A stretch of DNA of 64,000 bases from Hymenoscyphus infarciens (taxonomy: Eukaryota > Ascomycota > Leotiomycetes > Helotiales > Helotiaceae), in assembly GCA_001414345.1 (NCBI GenBank), contig LLCB01000002.1, positions 496,001 to 560,000 on the forward strand, given 5' to 3'. Numbering within the stretch: the stretch's first letter is position 1; each line of letters begins with the position of its first letter. Made by a program: the position numbers and the translations under genes. Below the pieces are notes generated by a model. It did no database searches. It saw only the letters and a program-made list of their open reading frames with translations, and was not told the origin of the DNA. Positions 49,063-62,978 of this stretch are shown one piece after another.

Positions 49063-52000
49063 ATGGGGGGTTCAACGTTTGTGGCACCATACAATTGGAT
49101 CTCGCACGGGAAGTGCGTCAAATTCGACATCTTCAGCGAAATACAACGACGAACTCAAAAACGCGGTGATGGAGAGGCTTGGTCGAAAGCTCTTCAAAAG
49201 ATTATCGATCACGACTACAACGTACCCACCGAATACTCAGGTCAGAGTTGGCCACACGAGTTGTACTACGTTCGACTCATCCTCAAAGAATATGAATTTG
49301 ATGACGACCTCTTGACTGTGCTGGGCCAGATACTACTCCAAGCGTTGGAAGTCCCTCGCAACTGTGCACGCGATCTCAACGAAGCTTCAGTAAAGCACAA
49401 GTTGATATTCTTTACTAACTACCGTGCTTTGCAGGTTTATTGTTGTCACAATACCAAAGAGGAAAAACAAGTGGAAGACCTGGTCAACACCAGCATCAAT
49501 TTCCGCTTCCCACCCAGAAACCGCGAATATCGAGATTTGAAATACCACGATTGCACCGAGACACTCTTCTACAAAGTAAACCCATACCTCGTGTGGGAGT
49601 GTATCTTTCCTGAGGGAATAGATATGGAAGCGTTGTCACCCCGGGACGCGAATGCGCATCTTCGAAAACAACCACCCGCCAAACTGAAGGCCCCGGTAGC
49701 AAAGGCTGCGGGGAAGGAGAAGGACCACCCACCACCTCCTCCTTCCGACGTTATTGAGCCGCCATCTTTTGATCGTAAACATGGGGCTACATACAGAACC
49801 GGTGATCTACTTGGGAGAGGGGGGTTCGCCATCTGTTACAAGGCACGCTTGGCTGGTACCAGAGATGTGTACGCCTTGAAGATTGTTAAAAGCAAGATGC
49901 AGCAGAAGAAGATGGAGCAAAAGGTAAATTTACTGTGCCTGACTCTAGGAATTCCGCTAACTGTAAAAAACAGTTTCAAACCGAGCTCCAAATCCACTCC
50001 AAAATGAAGCACCCAAATATCGTTCGATTTCACCGCGCCTTCGCCTACGAACAATGTACATATCTCGTGCTAGAATTGTGCCCAAATGGATCTCTGATGG
50101 ATATGGTCAAGAAGCGGAGATTCATCACTGAACCTGAGGTTCGGTTCTGGACTGTACAAATGGCTGGCGCAATAAAATACATGCACGATAAAGGAATCAT
50201 ACATCGTGATTTGAAAATGGGCAACGTTTTCCTGGATCAAGATATGAATGTAAAGGTTGGAGACTTTGGTCTCGCTGCACTCCTCATGTCTGGCAAGGAT
50301 TGGAACAATTGTAGACGAACAACGCTATGCGGGACACCCAATTACATTGCCCCCGAGATTCTGTCGAAGGATAAGCAAGGACACGACCATGCTGTAGATA
50401 TTTGGAGTCTTGGAATTATCATGTTAGCTTTCCCTCATTCATAACTTTGATTCTTGCTAACTAACCATTATAGATTTGCTATGCTCACAGGAAAACCACC
50501 TTTCCAATCAGCAACAGCAGATGAAATCTACCGACGAGCTCGAGAGCTTCAGTATGATTGGCCAAAGTTGGACACCTCCCCGAACTTCATATCCCCCGAA
50601 ACGAAAGATTTGGTAGCAGTAATGCTTCAACCAGCTGAACTAAGACCAGATCCGGATACAATTGTCCAACACCCATTCTTCACTTGTGGGTGGTTTCCCC
50701 AGACTGAGGAAATGACCCCTGCCCTTTGCTACAAAGCTCCGACTGGAGATCAGTTTGTCTCCGTTGGCATGAAGTCTGGCAGAACAAAGCTATACGAACG
50801 GAATTTGAAGAAGCTGTGCAAGGAATGTGGCGTAGGGCCTTGGGACACTTCGAAGAAACGCGTTACGAGCACGTACCGTGAGGTGGCTGCAGAGGAAAAG
50901 GCAGGTCTCACACCACAAGTACCTCTTCCAAATGGAATTGTATATCGACCATTTGACGAGTGGTTAAAATCACAACAAAAGATAACCGAGGACTTGGAAG
51001 AAGATGAAGAGGAGGCAACTAATACTATTGATCTCACGGCCGAAGTACCATCAGTTCTAAAAGCCAATAACCCTGCCCAAATCCCGACCTTCAGACCTCC
51101 AACTCAGAGTTTCGCGGCGCAACAACGTGCACGCCCTGGACTATCTCAACTGCCCACTCGAGGAATAAAGGCACGCCAACCCGCTGCAGAAACAGCTAAG
51201 CCCACCACGGCGTCCTCTTCCCGACCAATACTCAATATATCTGCCCGACTTGCCAAATCTAAGAAGGCGGAGCCGAAATTTACCGAGGACGTTGCTGAAG
51301 TCGAGGACCGATTAGCCGCTGATCTCGCACAGCATCTCACTCCCACGAAGGCTGATACCAGGCCCGAAGCAGACACATTTACCTTATCTTTGGACAAGCC
51401 TCTATCCATTTTCAACCCCCGTGAGAAGCTCGAGGTGATACCCAACACAAAGCCTGATGATGTCCTTGCTGGTCTTCGTCGTCTTCAAACAGAATTAGAA
51501 AGAGCCCTTAACAGCAGAACTATGGCGGTTGAACCAAAAACTGCACGAACAATCCCCCATATTGTCGTGAAGTGGGTTGATTATACAAACAAGTTCGGCC
51601 TTGGTTATGTTTTGAACAATGGGACCGTTGGCTGTATTTTCAAATCGACAGAAGAAAAAACCATTTCAGACGTTAGCAAAGGTTTCCTACGGCCCAATTG
51701 CGTTGTGGTGCGAGATGCCGAACGCCACTTACAGAATAGAGCAAATGAGGATTATCCAGACCGAATTCAGGTGGTTCCAGTCTCAGGTCATAATATCGAG
51801 TTTTTTGAGAACATGGGGGAAGCAGGACTTGCATGCAGTAGAGTCCCTCCCCAGACTTTCACGACTGTCACTGGTAAATTGGGAAGAGGTGTAGACGAGT
51901 GGGATAACCGGAAGCGAGAGAAGCTCATTCTTTGGAGGAAGTTTGGCAACTACATGACTGCTTTCGGAAGAGACCAAGATTACCCCTACGACGACGCCTT

Positions 52001-52673
52001 GAAACGAACCCAGATCAAAAAGGAAGATCTCGTAGCTTCTGGTAATGTGATTACATTCTACGAACGTTGGGGTGATGTCGGCTGTTGGGCATTCTGCGAT
52101 GGCCACTTTCAGGTCAGTTTTTGAAGAATTCTTTAATCGCGAAGTTTATACTGACAAAAATAATAGTTCAACTTCCCGGATCACACAAAGATCGTCATTT
52201 CGAAAGACGGAACTTGGTGCGATCTTTATCACTTGCCTATGGATGCAGCTCGGGAACTCCGCGAGCGAGGAACCCTAACAACTGCAGCACTCGATGATCG
52301 ACAGCATTTATCCTACCCACTCCAAACTCTCCTAAATTTCATGAGCAAGCCTCCTAAAAATACTACGCGAAAACGACCAGAAATTGACCCAATGATTCAG
52401 GGCATTCCCGAAGCCAACCAATTCCGGAAGAAGATTGAGTTTATCAAGGACGCGTTAAAGGAATGGGTCACGAATGGTGGACTTGGACGCAGTAACTTTG
52501 ATGCACAGTCTCGTTTGAGATGGACGGGCTACAGAGAGTGTATCAATGTCAAGACTCCTTACAAGCACGTTTGGGTCACTGTTGGAGCGAGGGGCGGTGA
52601 CGACCGAAGAGTGGCATGGTTCGACCCCAAAGCGCCTGGAGATATTGTACCAGACATGGAAATGGTTACATGA
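49063..52673 (+). CDS. CDC5: Polo-like mitotic kinase (Cdc5/Plo1 homolog) with N-terminal extension
   Basis: Four exons (49063-49923, 49974-50422, 50474-52112, 52167-52673) give 1151 aa. The kinase domain, about residues 240-500, has the polo-type loop GRGGFAICYKA, Lys273 in YALKIVK, HRDLKMGN (Asp366), DFGLAA (Asp384) and the activation segment RRTTLCGTPNYIAPE. A disordered linker follows. Polo box 1 starts at about 800 with VVKWVDYTNKFGLGY, carrying the phosphopeptide-contact Trp. Polo box 2 includes FNFPDHTKIVI, with the His/Lys pincer at about 989/991. Polo kinases act at spindle poles, kinetochores and the septation machinery to drive mitosis and cytokinesis. The first 187 residues are an uncommon extension. 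MEALSPRDANAHLRKQ, which I associate with usual fungal polo starts, begins at 49624 and would give 964 aa. A TACTAAC...TTTGCAG signal inside the extension suggests an optional 45-bp intron at 49390-49434. Confidence 0.95.
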
Positions 52674-55600
52674 GGATCACTTTTCGCTACTTGATTACTT
52701 CTCTCGGACCTTGGAGATTCGAGAGTCTTTCATCACTCTTCAAAACATCGTGTTGCATTTTTCTCCCCCAGCGGTTTCATGGGATGGCTTTATCGGTGTT
52801 GGTTGGGGGTTTTTGATTGAATTTTTTTCTTCCTTGCTTCAAAGCATGCATAGCGTTATGCGTATGGAGCCTCGGCGTACTTTATTATTTTGTTTTTGGT
52901 GTTGAAGTATTATGCCTCTTGCTTATGGCTGAATGGATGATTGCATGATTTTTCTTCTTACAGGCATAGTTCTCATGGGCGCAGGTTGTTGAGGGGAGGA
53001 CGAGCAGGACTTCTTTTGAGACTTAATGGCTTTTGCATTCGTGTACATAGCTTTATTGATGACACATTTTTCGACGGGAATGGCATTACCTTAGCTGGCT
53101 GGAGGCGGGTGGGGAGCTTGGTGGGTATGGTTCTGCCTGCCTGCCGGCTGGTCTTATATATTTGAATCAAAAAGATATCCTAATTGTGCCTGGTGTGTGG
53201 GGTTCCATATTCTGATCTTGTTTGGGTGAGATGTGACTTCACTCCGTAACTAAATTGGTACACTCTCGGGTATCATTCCCTCGGTGGACGAAATGGAAAC
53301 AAGAAGAGACAGGGAAGGCTTTCTAGTTGAAAACCTGACTTCTTGTTTCCGCGTTGCTAGAGGGCGGAGTAACTTATTCCCCATTTGAGGGTTCTGTGGA
53401 GGTTGTTTGTTTCGCTGTCGAGTTGCTGTTGTCGAACTCCTATGATGATTCGTTGAGGGAGGGGCAAGCGGTTCTTTCAGTGGCGATCTTTTCGATTTGA
53501 AACCCCGTTAGCTAAGAACCAGCGAGTGGGAGAGTGAAAAGTCCACGCGAATTTCCCTTGTACGTCCTCGCTTTTTCATGTTCAAGGGACCAGGCCGGGG
53601 ATGTCTTGCGGCGATGTGAGAATCACTTAGTCTCAAATAATCGCCTTGTTAACCGAGTCTTTGTTGTTCCCAACTCTCTTCCGATAATCGGGCTGCATGT
53701 TGGCTATCCCCACCCTCCTCTTCTCTAACTTCCTCTTTGTCGAGTAAGCCAACTGTTAGCCACGTAAGCCATCGAGTAAGCCAGCCAGTAAACCACCCGC
53801 GGAAAATCCCAAGCCACTCACGTGTCATTACCCCTCTATTCCCTCTTTTGGACCGGGGTGCATATTTTGTTGCACGTCGTTTTAGTAGGTCACCTACTAA
53901 TTGACAGAAGAAAATTTCAAGCACCTTGGAAAACTGATTTCAGAGAGGAAGAAGTCTGGACAGCTTCATATCTCTTTGCAATAGTAGACGAGTGGAAAGC
54001 TTGCTGGGTTTGGTTGTCTGTTTAATTCGTGTCGAAGGGTCGGAATGGTTGCGTGGCATTACTCACTACGTTTTGATAAGTCTCTTTGAGTATATTTTGC
54101 TTGAATGGGTTTGTTGCTTTCTTTAGCTAAGTGGGGAGTGGTCTTGCCGCTATATTTCGGATCAAAAGATAGTTTGATTTCTGTATTGGTTTTGTTGTGT
54201 GAAAGATCGGCTTCAATTTCTTCTGCTGTTCGAGAGACGTATGTAAACGATTGACCAGGTAGAAGAGGTTGTGACGAAAAGCCGCTCTCCGGTTTTTTAA
54301 ACTAGGGATGGGGGCGGAAATATAGAGTTCTAGTTTGAGTACCAGATATTCTACTGGGGGTTTGTTTACTCGTTGTCGAAATATTAGCTGCTGTCGTATG
54401 ACTAAGCCGTTATAGAAGTTCAAGAGTCCTTCGTCTATGAAAGGAGCAGATTGTTCGGCGGTCTTGCCGCACTGCTTTTATGTTTGCCGTAGTAATAAAT
54501 ATTCATTTTGAGAGTGAGTTTGTCTTCCCATCGTTCTCTCTGACCAAAGGCTTAGGGGGTAACTTACACTCCATTCCATTTTCAACAGAGCACAGAGTCA
54601 GTTGCTGCCGATCCCAAACTCATCTTCGAGATTCTACGGTAATTCGCTGAAGAAATAAATAACTTAAAGTCCCTCTTTTCCAGACAGGGTCCTTGGGAAA
54701 GAGCTGCCTTTCTATAGCAAGGAGAGCCCCGATTGATTTTTTCCATGTCAGGTCAGATCCAGAAGGAGCAGACATGCGTCGGTGTCTATTCTTGCTCTCT
54801 GCCACGTTACGAAAGTAGAAGAAGTAGAATTTCCTATTTATCATAAGACGTGGGATGAGTTTTGAAATCTTGTTCCTTGGAGCATTTGAGACGAAGAAAC
54901 ATACCGGAAGGTGAAGGTAAATATTGTTGAACTTAGGCGAAGAGGCTTCTTTCTTTACAAGACTCTCAGTGCTTGGCGTGGTATTTGAGAAGCAACACGA
55001 CCACAAGAGTTTAATAATTACTACGCGTATACCCCTAGTATTGTTTGGAAGAGAAGATCAGGTTAGAGCTGAAGGTTGAAAAAACAAGAGCTGGGAAAAC
55101 GCAGTTGGGACAAGAAAAACTGTAATTTGAAGATGTAGAAAGGTCTCAACCGAGACTTCTCAGCAGCCAGCGACAACAAGAATCGAAAAAGCTAGGTCAA
55201 CTCTGCTTGCAAAGAGTCCGAAGCAGTCACTCCATTTGTAGTATGCTAGAGCAAAAAATTTGTTTTGTTGAACCGAGGTAATGAAGTGTGAGAAATCTAG
55301 TCCTATTCCCAACAACAACTCAGGAACTTACTGTCGAATTCCAAGCTACCTTCGAAAATCCCTCTTTCGTTTGTTCGGGAGATAAACAAACTCTTGGTTC
55401 TTCCATGAATACCATACTAAGAATTACATCCCCTCATAGAAGAAGAATTGCGCATGGGGAAATACTGGATGGAAAGAGAAGGTCTCCGAACTTTCAGGTA
55501 ATAAATAACCTATTTGAAAACATTGCCGACCTATACTAAAAAGTTCAGTGAAGTTTACTTCATTTCCACTTGAATCTCGTGCTTGACCTGAGTGCTTCCC

Positions 55601-56313
55601 TAAAATATTTTGAAGGGAACCCTCAAAAGGAGAACTCCCAAGCCTGTTACGAGGGGAAAACACCAAGCTTTTCTTCGTCCTTCTCTGAGAGCGTTGCCAT
55701 CACCTCAAAATTCTCTTCGCCAGAAGTCATGATGCGTAATAATAATGGCATCAAAGAGCGCTCGTTGTCTCATTCCTAGAAGCTTCCAACTATCGTTTCC
55801 CTTACTCCAAAACGTTAGAACACTTACACAGATTGTACTACGAAGCTGGAATAATACAGAGCATCACCGCTAAAAAGCTTTCATATTGTGTCTCCAATTT
55901 CCCATTTCCCAATTTAGCTCTAGTGTATGATATAAACCCCCATCTATCTATGCAACTTCAAAAAATCTATTCTTTCTCGTAAAGTGGAGAGTGGTATCAT
56001 CAAAAGTACAAAAGAAAAAACGCCTCAACCCAATTCTAAACGCCTTGTAGATAGCAAATGACCCAAGTTCTCAGAAAACGCCGCTCCGTGTATGGTTTGG
56101 GTACAGTTTTTGTCGAAGGAAAGAAAATTTGATGTATCGGTGTGTAGGTTGTGAAAAAGGATGTGGGCGGAAATCCATCACCAGAGGTCGTGTTGAATCT
56201 TGTCGAAGGGGAGCAATGGCGGCCCCGTTGTCTCCCAGCACGCCATGCTCCAAGGTAAAGCAATTATTTTCGTCCCCTCAAATTCTTGTTGGCTTCAGCA
56301 AAGCAGAAGATGC
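52674..56313. other. 3.6-kb intergenic region
   Basis: This contains the 3' UTRs of the convergent polo kinase and alternative oxidase genes and about 3 kb with no supported gene. Open frames up to 128 codons exist (for example 54620-55006 minus), but none shows splice-consistent extension or recognisable motifs. Confidence 0.5.
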
Positions 56314-57540
56314 TCAAATGATATCCTTTCTCTCCCACCCAATCGGCTGCACATGCTCTATCCCCTTCCCGGGATGCGGCTTCCCCTCATCCTTATACTG
56401 GGAAACAAAAGGATTCGGATCTTCATTCTGATCCAAATTTCCTAGCGTGTGATTCACTTCCCGATGTTTCGCCTCATCCGCTCTCACATACAACATCAAA
56501 TCCCGCATCGTGCGTTTATCCTCTGGCATCTTCCAGTAATCAACTGCGATATCTGGAACTCGGAAATCAGGGCGCGTCCATTGAGGTAGCTTTCCGGCTT
56601 CGAGGTCTTGGATTGCGAGGGTGTACGTAAAGACTGCTTCTTCTTCAAGGTAGCCGACGAATCGGTGGCATGTTCGGGGCGAGAGGAGGTAGGATATGAA
56701 CATTGAGTTGAAGAATACGCCTTGAGCGCCGAGGAGCATGAATTTCATGAACCAGCCTGGTTCGGCCATTTTGAGGAAGGTCAGGAGATGCCTGTTGATA
56801 AATTAGCCTTGAACAATTCTGAAGAGAGGGGTAAACGGAAAGAAAAGGGAATACAAACATCCTTTCATTCTGACTCTCTTCCAAAAGCGTCTCAATCCAG
56901 CCATTATCCCTCTTCAACCTCCTCATCGAATGCAAATGTCTCAACATAGCCGCAACCATTCCTGGAACACCAGCAACAGACTCCAAGAATATAATTCGGA
57001 TCAACCATTTTCGTTCACTCATCCCATATGGTTTCGTTTCTGAAACTGCATCCTTATCACCAACTCTCTTTGGTACCTCGACATCGTGTTTATATCCGGT
57101 CGCTAAATCGGTGCCCCATCTTAGCATGCGAACCATAAATAAAGCGACTCGATCCGAGAAATCGGCGGGTTCGCGGTGGGCGTAGAAAACTTTCGTTTTC
57201 ATGTCTTCGTAGTTGTATCTATGCAACGAACGGATCAGCTGCGACTCTCCCGTGGTATATTTTGGAAATGAAGGACATACTCAGGATGTTCCCATGCTGG
57301 TTTAGTTTTCCGAATCAAATCCGTTTCTGGCTCCGGGAAATAATCCCTCAGCGCCGTTTTCGAAGTAGAAGAGAACTGACGACGAGGCTGGGAAGCAGGA
57401 ACTACAGGGCTGGCGCCAAGTCCAACGTGATGAAGGAAGCCAGAACATGACTGTGAGAAGTTGGCTGCTACGACCTTGGAGAGGTGCGAAGCAGTTTGTT
57501 TGGAGAGCGGTACCCTCGTGGATACTCTTGCCACATACAT
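56314..57540 (-). CDS. AOX1: Mitochondrial alternative oxidase
   Basis: Three exons (57540-57281, 57218-56859, 56791-56314) give 365 aa. Residues 1 to about 60 are basic, Ser-rich and lack acidic residues, a typical mitochondrial presequence ending near [13 protein letters not shown]. The di-iron ligands are all present: Glu166 in [12 protein letters not shown], Glu205 and His208 in NERMHLL, a Glu in [11 protein letters not shown] (about 257), and Glu313/His316 in [12 protein letters not shown]. Two hydrophobic helices flank the second ligand pair and anchor the enzyme in the inner membrane on the matrix side. It oxidises ubiquinol and reduces oxygen to water, bypassing complexes III and IV. 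There is no plant-type regulatory Cys near the N-terminus, as usual for fungi. The second intron has the donor GTTTGT. AOX is normally induced when cytochrome respiration is blocked; no promoter site was identified. Confidence 0.98.
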
Positions 57541-59245
57541 AGTGGTCTCAATCGAAGTTTCCGCACTTGTGGTATGAAGATTGTAGATGTGTGATGGTGT
57601 TGTATTCCAATTGCCACTATCAATGAAAGAAGTGGCAAGAAAGAGAGTGAATAAATGCCTGAGAAACAAGACAAAGAGCGGCAATGACTCTTATAAGCAC
57701 ACCAAAGAAGAAAAGAAGAGACCCCTAATAAATCCGTCCGATAAATTCGGTCCACGAACAAGGCTCGGCCATCAGCTTGTGTAACTCTGCGGCGTCAACC
57801 AAGAACTCGGGATCAAAGAAAATAAAAACAAGCCGGCAACACACGAGAAAAGGCTGTGTATCCCATGTACAATTACCATCCTCTCCATAAATTCTCAAAC
57901 TCTCTCAAACGGTCCTTTCCTCTCCTCGCCGGAAATGTCTCTAAACCACCAAGAACGCCGGGGATGTCAAAATTTAGCGACGTCAAACGGTCATCTCGGG
58001 GGATTGCCGCTTATTCAAGCCCTCACATCAAAAACCCCTCTTATCAAAATCACAGGTGTGCATCTACCAGCTTTCAAGCACAGAAAGCACGTGACAGCCC
58101 CTCCAAACCACTCTAATATGGTGCCAAGGACTCTAAACACGCACCCCAAAGGCCGTATCGCGGAAAAGGCCGCTACGAAATCCCCCGAGTTACACCAGCA
58201 GACCTCGAAGCATGACCCGTGGACCACATCTATTACTCATTCCGCTACAAGAGCCACCAGAAGAGACTTGCTTTCGTAAACCCAATAAAAGAATCAAGCA
58301 TCCTGGGTACATTCAATGCAATGCATCAATATGACAAATCCCGGGTATCTGGTCCTGGTCCAATACCCTAACCTATCCTCCCTACCCGCCGCCACGCCCC
58401 TCATTCAATCCCAAGAGACCAATTGCGAAAAGTACCCCTTTTTCAAATCCCGATTTTATGGATACAATGTACTGTACCTGACTAGTAAGCATGAGCAACC
58501 CGATTCATTCCATTCAAGAAGAAATGTCAATGGCGGGAGGTTGTTGAATTGCTCGAGCAAAATCGACCAACCCCCCCGCGATGCGTTTTCAACGATGAGA
58601 AAGTGTATATATAGGGATGGGGGGGAGGGGGGTATTCTCAAGTCGTGCCTTCTCTTAAATTTTTGTCGTCTTGGCATGTCGAGGTGAGAGTGCGAGGGAA
58701 GGAGCGATCCTCCCCCAATATGGTCGTGCCGAAGCTTGAGGTTTACACAAGGAAGGAACGACCTTGGATAACCTTGATCTGGGCGCTCGACCTTGATTCT
58801 GAGACACACGGAAAGAAGCAGAACGTAAAAGTGTCTGGAAATATATCTGGATTCCACGCCCAATTACCAAACTACCTACATACACCACCCAGCGCCCATC
58901 CACTCATCACAAGCCTCCTTCCTGCCTCCATCAGAGAGAAAACAACAACCTTGGCCTCGCTAGCAATAATGCACGCTCGCAATGCCATGAATACCCAAGA
59001 GACAGAAAAAAAGAAAAGCTCAAGACGATAGCAGTCAATCAACATATATGTACAATCTAGCAGCCGCCCAAAAAACCACTGCTCGGGGAGAAAATCGTTC
59101 CAAACAGCCGGAGGGTGAAATCTAAGAAGCACCGATGGCTCTAGAAATCCCCATGATCCAACCAGCAAACGAGATAAAAACAGCATCTAATTATTTTTCA
59201 TTTCCATCGTGAATAAAGGGGGTATGAGTTATGAACAATCTGTCA
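57541..59245. other. Intergenic region
   Basis: This is 1.7 kb with no supported gene. It includes the AOX promoter and the 3' region of the hydrolase gene. Confidence 0.5.
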
Positions 59246-62200
59246 TTATGCAAAAGTCATCTGGATCTCCTTTTCGGCTCCAAATTCATCGTCGTCAGCC
59301 CATGCGTTATGGCCAAGGTTCATAGAGGGCATTGTTGAAGGGGTCGTGGCACTGCTTTTCAATTCAGGCCGTGGGAGGTTCACTTCTGTCTCTCGTAGCT
59401 TGGGTGATGGCATAGGAGAGGGGATTGGAGAAGGCATAGGAGGAAGGTGTTTTATCGAAGAATTGGTCGAGTTTGACTGCTGGGGTCGGTAGGGTTCATC
59501 GAAAGTCATCTGGATTTCTTCTTCCTCCCCAAACCCGGTCTGGTGGTTTGTACGAGACGAGTTGTAATCGGAGCTTCCATAAGCCGCATAGTCATTACTA
59601 CTCGAAACACGTGGGGAGACAGATGGTGATGGCCTATAGTTATCGACACTGAGCATTCCTCCTGGTTCATAACTCTTGGTTTCTCGAAGAGTGTTCCGAG
59701 GAAATGACGATGTTGAGAATGACGGACTTGAAGCTAGGTCCAATTTCATTGGTGGGAGAGTTGATTTCAGTTCCTTGACTTCCATCTGTTCACTGGCCAA
59801 TTCCGCTCGCATTGCATCAACGTCGAAAAGAACCCCATCGTTGCTCCCAGATGAATCCGTATGCTTGGAAGCCGAGGGTTCACTCTTGGTCTCTTCGTAA
59901 GTTTCCCACTCTTGCTTCTGTACCGCGGCCTTCTTCTTGCGGCTGAAGAACCCAAATTTCCCTTTGGATTCCTTTTCTTTTTCCTTCTTCTCAAACTCTT
60001 TTCGTGCCTCTTCAATCTCATTGATCAATTCTCGTTGACGTTGAGAATGATTTTCTGGGTCTGGGTCTTCAATTTCGGTAAATTCGTCGCTTTCTACAAC
60101 GAACCCGACTTCTCGAAGTAGTCGGGGCATCGCTGTTCGATAAGACATATGACCTGGTACGAATTCCGTAACATCGATATTTTCGACTTCTGGAATCTCC
60201 TCAACGGGGGCAAGGCCGGCCACTCGACTGATACCACCACTTGTTAAACGGAACAAGTACCCAAGTATCCAATCATTCTTGGCATAGCCATTGACAAATC
60301 TGCCTGCGACAACGGATCGAGCTCTGAGGTACTCGTCCTTTTTCGCTACGACTGGTGAACCAAACAGGAAGACATTTTGTACTAGGCCATAGGCTCCTCT
60401 CTTGGAAAGTTCCTTCAAGCACGCAAAGATAACTCTTGAGCCAAGGGAATAACCCACGAAGGTAATAGGACGAGTGCCCAGATTGCGGTCAATAAGCGAA
60501 TCAGCAAGAATAAGTCCAGCAGCATCGGCTCGTACTTGTGAAACCGTCCACGGGTTGTCGATAAGGTAAGCAAGCTTGGTCAACACAACAGGAAGTTGCA
60601 GAGCAGCCATCAAACTGATCAAGATGGTACTACCAAGTACTTGTTGAAGACCTTGAGTCAAAGCCTAAATTCAGTCAGTACATGTCAGAGTTGGTTTCTG
60701 GAGGAAGTTTTACTTCGGTGGCAAGAATGTTGATGGTGTCTCCCATACTCCGAAGCATTTCAGGTTCCCAGAGAACCGAATAGATATCACCCATAATTGG
60801 GTCAACAGTACTATATGGAAGGCGTACATCATCGACCTTTCCTGTCATCCATCCCGAGACAGTAACAATCAAGTTGACTCGCTTATTATTATGTAGCGGT
60901 CTATACTCAAACGTTTGAACAGCTCCGGTTCTTCGATTTGCAGCTCGAACAGCAATCACACCACCAGAAGCGGCAGCACCCGAAGTGATAATTGCTGCTC
61001 CACCAGCACCAGCAAGAAATCCACTAGTACCAGCAACTCCAATTGTTGTGAAACCAGCGGCCAGACCAGCTCCAATAACAGGAGCCAGTAACCCAGCCGA
61101 AAGGCCAATGACCAAACTACCACCGACAGTAGCGAGACCCATCATCATGTAACGTTTCTTCAGCGCCAATTTTCTTCGGTTCTCTTTGTGCTCGTCCTCG
61201 TTCCAGTTTTCTTTTTCTGCTGACTGTTGCATTTCTAATGCATCTGTGACACGCTTCTCAAATCTACAAATTTCAAGCCATGAGACTTGCATATTCTCTC
61301 CCACTTTCTCAAGTAGGACTCTAGACCGAGCATCGTAAACGGAATCAGCAATTAGGGTAAGAAATAGATCGCAGAGGACCGTCCATCTGAGATCGATATC
61401 GATATTTTGGGTAGTTGGAAGTTGTGATGGCGTTCGGACTTCTGGGAGGTCCTCCCCGTCGTGCTCCTTATAGGCAGGCGGTGGTGGGGCAGATTCTTCT
61501 TCGGAATATAATCTAGGGGTCTGCGGTAATCGTGGTGAAGATAATGAAGGTCGGGAAGAGGTAGATAGTCTTCTGGAACTCTTGTCCCAGTTCTTGTCCC
61601 ACGAAGCATTCGATGCGAGTGAAGGAGAGGTGACACTTGATGTAGGTGGTTCTTTGTCCTTGTCTGCCATTGGATTCTTAACTCGGGCATTTTGCATAAG
61701 CGTTGGACTGAGATCTGAAGGAACAACTCCATGCTCGGAAAGCTGCTCAATCATAATCTGCTCCTCTGTACTGATCTCCATATGTGCATATAATCGAACC
61801 ATCATCTTTTGAGTCCACATTTTCATTGCTTCAACGGACATCCCCGTTTCCTTCTTGGCAGTCCTTGTTGTCGGCATGACTTCTACCTGTTCCAACATTT
61901 TGGATAGAATAAGTCTCGTCATACCCACATATGCGATTCTCTGTCCTTCTGTCAAGAGGTCCTTCGTGGCTTGCATCTGTGACAAGGCGTCTCGCTGCTC
62001 TTCGTCGTTGTCCTCGCCGGCCCCAGTACCTGTAGTGGCCTCCTTGAATAAATATTTGGTATTTTCGTCAAGACTTGTAGCTGATTGGGCATCCTCGTCC
62101 AATTGCACTCTGGTATATCCTTTACCAGCACCACCCAGACCCGCATATACGTCTTTTTCGTCATCTTCGTCAGCAGCCTCTCTAGCAATAAGCCTATTAT

Positions 62201-62978
62201 CATCGTCGTACATATCGTATGGCGCGAACGCTGGCATTGTCTGCCATTCATCCTCTTCGATATCTGGGACAGCTTCTTCTCTCGGTGCAAGTTGCTGATG
62301 CGACCACTCTGAAATTCCCGCACCTTTGGAGCTTGTCTGTCGTGTATGGCCAATTGCGGCCGACGTTTTTTGGTCATTTTTGTCTGCAGCATCTGACAAC
62401 CCTTTCGTTTTCGATTCTTTTGAGTCGGCCTTGACAATTGGCATTTCCTGCATCTCTCCCTCGAGATCTGCGGCAGCTTCAGGCTTCTTTGTATCTTCCT
62501 TTGGTTCGTTCAATTCGAGCTTTGAAATGTCCTCTGGAAGAATTTGTTGCTTGAGCTTCGTTTCCGGCAGAGGTTCTCGAGGGGTTTGCGCTCCAATATT
62601 TGGTGTAGATTCCGCATCTTTGAATTCGTCATTATCACTGTCCGAGTCTGACTGTTCCCCATTTGCTTGTAAATCTTTGGCAGGCAGAACCTTAGCTGGT
62701 TCCAGACTGGCAGTCTCAGAATTTCCATTAAGCTGCTCCTCCGCCTTTTTTATCTCTCCCGTTTCGGCATGTTTTTCTTCCTCCTTCGAATCGACATCGT
62801 CCACCGGATCCGCCTCCGCAGGTATGGGAACTGGTCGCTTCTTGATCGGGAGCCCGAAATCATCCAACTCTACCGGCGCTTTGCTGGTAGCCGTGTCTTG
62901 TTTGACATCGCCATTGCCATTCGTGACCGCCGCAGGCTTCTGTGTGCTGGCGGTGGTAGCCTCGACGCTTTCGGGCAT
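59246..62978 (-). CDS. DUF726/TMCO4-family alpha/beta hydrolase-fold membrane protein
   Basis: Two exons (62978-60714, 60664-59246) are separated by a 49-bp intron with the branch TACTGACTG, giving 1227 aa from the ATG of MPESVEATTASTQKP. The open frame extends 30 codons further upstream without another ATG, so an unseen 5' exon is possible. Residues 1-400 are acidic and disordered. A helical region with RLILSKMLEQVEVMPTT follows. Then comes a Gly/Ala-rich membrane stretch, TVGGSLVIGLSAGLLAPVIG to ITSGAAASGG (about 620-690), and then the hydrolase core: NLIVTVSGWMTG, YSVLWEPEML, and the nucleophile elbow FVGYSLGSRVIF with Ser at about 828. LFGSPV and YAKNDWILGYLF carry later core elements. 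This architecture matches the TMCO4/YFL034W (Mil1) family, which works at trans-Golgi and endosomal membranes in yeast. The substrate is unknown. The C-terminal 250 residues are Ser/Pro-rich, with a repeated acidic motif EIQMTF near 59,500 and at the very end. Confidence 0.93.

Noticed and set aside
54127..55779. Frames of 69-128 codons in the polo-AOX spacer
   Set aside because: Comparable length on both strands, no conserved motif, and no way to extend them by introns.
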